A stretch of 7,383 bases of DNA, from assembly GCA_910578745.1 (NCBI GenBank), contig CAJTSN010000062.1, positions 1-7,383 on the forward strand. The letters are read 5' to 3'. Both the position numbers and the translations under genes were made by a program. This DNA comes from an uncultured Bacilli bacterium (GTDB taxonomy: Bacteria; Bacillota_I; Bacilli_A; RF39; UBA660). The notes under the pieces are model-generated. The model was not told where the DNA came from and did not search any database. It saw only the letters and a program-made list of their open reading frames with translations. This document shows positions 4,695 through 7,383 of this stretch, piece after piece. Position 1 is the first letter of the stretch, and each line of letters starts with the position of its first letter.

Positions 4695-5729
4695 ATGGAT
4701 ATAAAAGAAATACTAAGAAGATTAGTGAGTTATAATACGATTCATGATAAGCAAAATAAAGAAATCATGGATTTTATTGAAAATTACTTAAAAAAATATG
4801 GATTTACCACCAAAAGGATAAGTAAATGCTTAATTGCTTATAATAAAGAACAACCAAAAATTGGATTTATTGGTCATACAGATACAGTCGCTTATGAGTC
4901 ATGGGATGGAGATCCATTTCTTCTCCAAGAAAATGGGGATAAATTAGTCGGATTAGGGGCATGTGATATGAAGGGTGGAATCGCCGCCATGCTATCTGCT
5001 GTAGCAAAGATAGATTTATCTAAGAATGCTTTAGCGCTTTATTTTACGAATGATGAAGAAATTGGATTTGAGGGTATTAAAACGATAAGAGAATTTATTG
5101 TGCCAAAGATGATTATTGTTGGGGAACCGACAAACACAATTCCTATTTATGGTACTAAGGGCGTTTTAGAGGTGAAAATAGAGTTTTATGGAGTAAAGTG
5201 TCACTCTTCTACTCCTGATAAAGGAAAAAGTGCTATTTATGAGAGTATTCACTTTATTGAAGAAATCAAAGATTATTATGAAAAGTTAAAACAAGAAATT
5301 GTACCAGATTTTGAAGTTCCTTATACAACTATGAACATAGGTATGATAAAAGGAGGAGAGTCTGTTAATTCTGTAGCAGGAAAATGTGAGATAAGTATTG
5401 ATTTTCGAATTGCAAAAGTAGAACATTTAAAAAAAATAAAAGAAAAAATTGAACAAATATTAAAAAGATATCATTCAAAACTGACAATAAAACAAAATAT
5501 TTCTCCTAAAATAAATAAAGAGGATTTAGGATTTTTAGAAGAGATTTCTTCTAAAAAAGAAACAAAATGTTATTTAACAGAGGCGTCTTATATTGATAAA
5601 AATTGTGTGATACTAGGACCTGGTCCAGATACGTCACATCAAAAAAATGAATATATATATTTAAGTTCATTAAAGGAAACAGAAAAGTTATACAAAAGAA
5701 TAATTGAATATTATAATGAAAGAGGGTAG
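4695..5729 (+). CDS. M20-family metallohydrolase, ArgE/DapE-like (deacylase or peptidase)
   Basis: A 344-residue cytoplasmic enzyme of the di-zinc M20 family (acetylornithine deacetylase, succinyl-DAP desuccinylase and related peptidases). Predicted metal and catalytic residues are all visible: H61 and D63 in GHTDTV, bridging D91 in GACDMKGG, general base E121 and ligand E122 in NDEE, E144 in GEPT, and C-terminal ligand H315 in GPGPDTSHQ. H170 in the inserted dimerisation domain (about 157-265) matches the substrate-binding histidine. Nothing is truncated. GAAAGGAAGA at 4681-4690 supports ATG 4695; the ATG at 4691 is out of frame. The GNAT gene follows 3 bases downstream. Expression should depend on the leader attenuator. 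Motifs alone do not settle acetylornithine, succinyl-DAP or another N-acyl substrate or dipeptide. No arginine or lysine genes lie nearby, and ribosome-linked regulation hints at a stress or amino-acid signal. Confidence 0.9.
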   Translation: MDIKEILRRLVSYNTIHDKQNKEIMDFIENYLKKYGFTTKRISKCLIAYNKEQPKIGFIGHTDTVAYESWDGDPFLLQENGDKLVGLGACDMKGGIAAMLSAVAKIDLSKNALALYFTNDEEIGFEGIKTIREFIVPKMIIVGEPTNTIPIYGTKGVLEVKIEFYGVKCHSSTPDKGKSAIYESIHFIEEIKDYYEKLKQEIVPDFEVPYTTMNIGMIKGGESVNSVAGKCEISIDFRIAKVEHLKKIKEKIEQILKRYHSKLTIKQNISPKINKEDLGFLEEISSKKETKCYLTEASYIDKNCVILGPGPDTSHQKNEYIYLSSLKETEKLYKRIIEYYNERG

Positions 5730-5732
5730 AAT

Positions 5733-6377
5733 ATGAAAATAATCGATTACAATAAGACTTTCGATAAAAAGAAAATTGCAAGTTCGGCATATAGGATTTG
5801 TGAAAGTGCACAATTTCCTGTTGCCTATCAAGATGTATATGAACACTTATTTGCGAATGAACATTTGATTTTAAAACTATTAATGGATGATGAAAGAAAT
5901 TTGGCTGGTTTTGGTGTGTTTGAAAATTATCAATTCTTTTTCGAAAAACAGGAACTGACGATGCTATATTTATCTGGAATGGTTATTGATCCTAAGTATC
6001 AGGGTAGGAATATTTCTAGTGAAATAATAAAAAATACTTATAATCAGGTGCTATCTGATTTCATTTCTCTAAGAACACAAAATATTGCAATGGCAAAAGC
6101 ACTTTTAAACTTATTTGATGATAATTTGTTTGCTATGCCAAGAGGTATAAATGAAGAGGCACTTTATACTTTGAAACAAACGTTGCCTTTTCAAAATATG
6201 AATCCTTCTGGTGTAATACCAAATTGTTATGTGAATCAATTATATAAGGATTTAAATGCGATTTATGAAACATTTGGAATATGTTTGCAAGAAAAAGATG
6301 CTTTAGCTGTTGTGATTGAACCAAGTCAAAATAAGCAAAAAGTCTTATCACGTTTTCAAAAAAAGAAAGAGAAATAG
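5733..6377 (+). CDS. GNAT-family N-acetyltransferase-like protein
   Basis: A 214-residue soluble protein. The central part fits the GNAT fold: a strand LAGFGVFENY at 57-66, a longer strand LTMLYLSGMVIDP at 75-87, and the acetyl-CoA pyrophosphate loop of motif A, KYQGRNIS at 88-95, followed by helix SSEIIKNTYNQVL. Residues from ~110 carry an unusual extension (TQNIAMAKALLNLF, then a region rich in Asn and Pro) ending in a very basic tail. This may form a substrate lid or a diverged second half. The acceptor is unknown. AAAGAGGGT at 5719-5727 serves the start, only 3 bases after the M20 stop, so both are in one attenuator-controlled operon. Pairing an acyl-transferase with a possible deacylase or peptidase could mean modification and breakdown of one kind of compound, for example an aminoacylated or peptide-like toxin; that is inference. 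Confidence 0.75.
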   Translation: MKIIDYNKTFDKKKIASSAYRICESAQFPVAYQDVYEHLFANEHLILKLLMDDERNLAGFGVFENYQFFFEKQELTMLYLSGMVIDPKYQGRNISSEIIKNTYNQVLSDFISLRTQNIAMAKALLNLFDDNLFAMPRGINEEALYTLKQTLPFQNMNPSGVIPNCYVNQLYKDLNAIYETFGICLQEKDALAVVIEPSQNKQKVLSRFQKKKEK

Positions 6378-6433
6378 AAAAAATAAGAAAAGGAAGTAAA
6401 TAACTATTGATCATGAAATCTTTCTATTTTTTT
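6372..6433 (+). terminator. Possible weak terminator after the GNAT gene
   Basis: AAATAGAAA (6372-6380) is complementary to TTTCTATTT (6421-6429), and a T run continues to 6433. The stem is all weak pairs and the loop is 40 bases, so it is poor by itself. It is listed because it sits between two transcription units and has the T tract. Confidence 0.25.
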
Positions 6434-6437
6434 GAGC

Positions 6438-6466
6438 TTGCAACTTCTATCTTATTTGTGTAGAAT
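6438..6466 (+). promoter_or_regulatory. Probable sigma-A promoter of the prepilin-like gene
   Basis: TTGCAA at 6438-6443 and TAGAAT at 6461-6466 are spaced by 17 bases (4/6 and 5/6 matches). CTTCTAT (6444-6450) and ATAGAAG (6465-6471) are inverted repeats spanning the spacer and the -10, possibly an operator. The start would fall near 6473, giving a very short leader. Confidence 0.55.
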
Positions 6467-6489
6467 AGAAGAAAGATTGGAAGATGCGT

Positions 6490-7383
6490 ATGAGAAGAAA
6501 AGGGTTTACATTAATTGAATTATTAGCTGTTATTGTTATACTTAGTGTGATTGCATTAATTGCTATACCTTTATTATTAAAATTGGTGGATAAGTCACGA
6601 AAAGGAGCTTTTTTAAATAGTGCTTATGGAATTAAGGAAGCAGCAGAGGAATATTATATTAGTTCTATACTTATAGACAATATACAAAGTCGAACATTCA
6701 CATTTCCTAAAGATACAAATCTTTCCTTTAAAGGGGAACGGCCTAAAAGTGGATATGTACAAATCAATCAAGAAGGAAAGATAGAACTTCAATTATACAA
6801 TGGGAAATGGTGCGCTTATAAAAATTACTATACAGAGGAAATTTCTTTAGAAGAAGGACCTTGTGTAAATTTTAAAGGGAGCCTTGTTGTATCAGAAGTA
6901 GAGACTACACGTTTTAAAGGAGAAATCATTGATGTTTTAGAAGGTGTAACCGCTTATGATTTGAATAATAACAAGATAGAAGATAATATAGGATATTATG
7001 GAACGGTAGATAGAAAAAAACCGGGAGATTATCATATTACTTATTATTTAAAAAATGATGAAAGTGTGCGTGCGGAGAAAACATTCCATATTTTAAATGA
7101 ACGATATCATGTCGATTTTGATTATACAGGAAATGTTCAAAAGTTTGAAGCACTCTATGATGGAATCTATCAAATTGAACTTTGGGGAGCTTCTGGAGGA
7201 GGCCCTAGTGATACTTCTTCTGGACAAGGTGCTTATACTAAGGGAGCCATTCATTTAAAAAAAGGAGATACGTTCTATGTTTATGTAGGAGAAAAAGGAA
7301 AAAATAACCGAAAGGAATCTTTTAATGGAGGTGGATATGGTGGAGCTGGATCTGGTTGGTCCGGAGGAGGAGCCACAGATATT
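6490..7383 (+). CDS. Type IV prepilin-like surface protein with DUF5011-like and glycine-rich domains (partial)
   Basis: The first 298 codons of a gene running off the window. MRRKG at 1-5 followed by FTLIELLAVIVILSVIALIAIP is a class III prepilin signal: cleavage after G5, mature Phe1 and Glu5 (E10), and the long N-terminal pilin helix. A small pilin body follows, with a likely disulfide C108-C125. Residues ~134-202 resemble a DUF5011-type Ig-like domain (LEGVTAYDLNNNKI, then GTVDRKKPGDYHITYYL). From ~208 comes a glycine-rich domain (FDYTGNVQKFE, GIYQIELWGASGGG, GDTFYVYVGEKG, then GGGYGGAGSGW and GGGATDI) of the type shared with ALK/LTK extracellular regions. ATG 6490 was preferred because GGAAG (6479-6483) is then 6 bases away; ATG 6484 would abut it. 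The protein probably sits in a pilus or pseudopilus or on the membrane surface as an adhesin. No pilus-assembly genes are in view. Confidence 0.85.
   Translation, partial: MRRKGFTLIELLAVIVILSVIALIAIPLLLKLVDKSRKGAFLNSAYGIKEAAEEYYISSILIDNIQSRTFTFPKDTNLSFKGERPKSGYVQINQEGKIELQLYNGKWCAYKNYYTEEISLEEGPCVNFKGSLVVSEVETTRFKGEIIDVLEGVTAYDLNNNKIEDNIGYYGTVDRKKPGDYHITYYLKNDESVRAEKTFHILNERYHVDFDYTGNVQKFEALYDGIYQIELWGASGGGPSDTSSGQGAYTKGAIHLKKGDTFYVYVGEKGKNNRKESFNGGGYGGAGSGWSGGGATDI

Noticed and set aside
5551..5811. Minus-strand open frame of 86 codons
   Set aside because: It spans the M20-GNAT junction in antisense with no family motif.
6133..6414. Minus-strand open frame of 93 codons
   Set aside because: It is antisense to the 3' end of the GNAT gene, and the predicted peptide has no motif.

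Overview
The window is strongly AT-rich and has short intergenic gaps, strong purine-rich ribosome binding sites, sigma-A-type promoters and short operons. Every supported gene is on the + strand. TGA serves as a normal stop (cysteine desulfurase, CcdA-like and Nudix genes) and Trp is TGG, so the code is standard and not the Mycoplasma code. With a prepilin/glycine-rich surface protein and a CcdA-like redox protein, this suggests a low-GC Firmicute, plausibly a gut Bacilli/Erysipelotrichia/RF39-like lineage. The lineage is inference; the window has no rRNA or other phylogenetic marker.

Layout. (1) 1-117: C-terminal tail of an XRE-like helix-turn-helix protein. (2) 226-2794: a tight three-gene operon of an IscS/NifS-type cysteine desulfurase, a minimal cytoplasmic thioredoxin (WCSSC), and a secreted-thioredoxin/CcdA fusion (CPHC plus a six-helix DsbD/CcdA-type membrane domain). 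It is closed by an intrinsic terminator and looks like a sulfur and thiol-redox module that could pass electrons from cytoplasm to cell surface. (3) 2915-4329: a perfect consensus promoter, then a protein with two tandem nucleoside-2-deoxyribosyltransferase-like (SLOG-type) domains, then a Nudix hydrolase. The Nudix gene has its original start coupled to the upstream stop, but an in-frame TAA at codon 6 interrupts it.

(4) 4380-6377: an extended -10 promoter and a leader of about 280 nt encoding a 20-residue Met-rich peptide, followed by five mutually exclusive RNA segments that end in a strong intrinsic terminator. Downstream are an M20 ArgE/DapE-type metallohydrolase and a GNAT-like acetyltransferase. 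The pairing logic is that of a ribosome-mediated transcription attenuator: completing the leader peptide favours termination, early stalling favours read-through. This is the most interesting element in the window. (5) 6438-7383: a promoter and the first 298 codons of a type IV prepilin-like protein, in which a class III signal and pilin helix precede a DUF5011-like Ig domain and an ALK/LTK-type glycine-rich domain. The gene runs off the window end.

No tRNA, rRNA, CRISPR array, insertion sequence or long repeat was seen.
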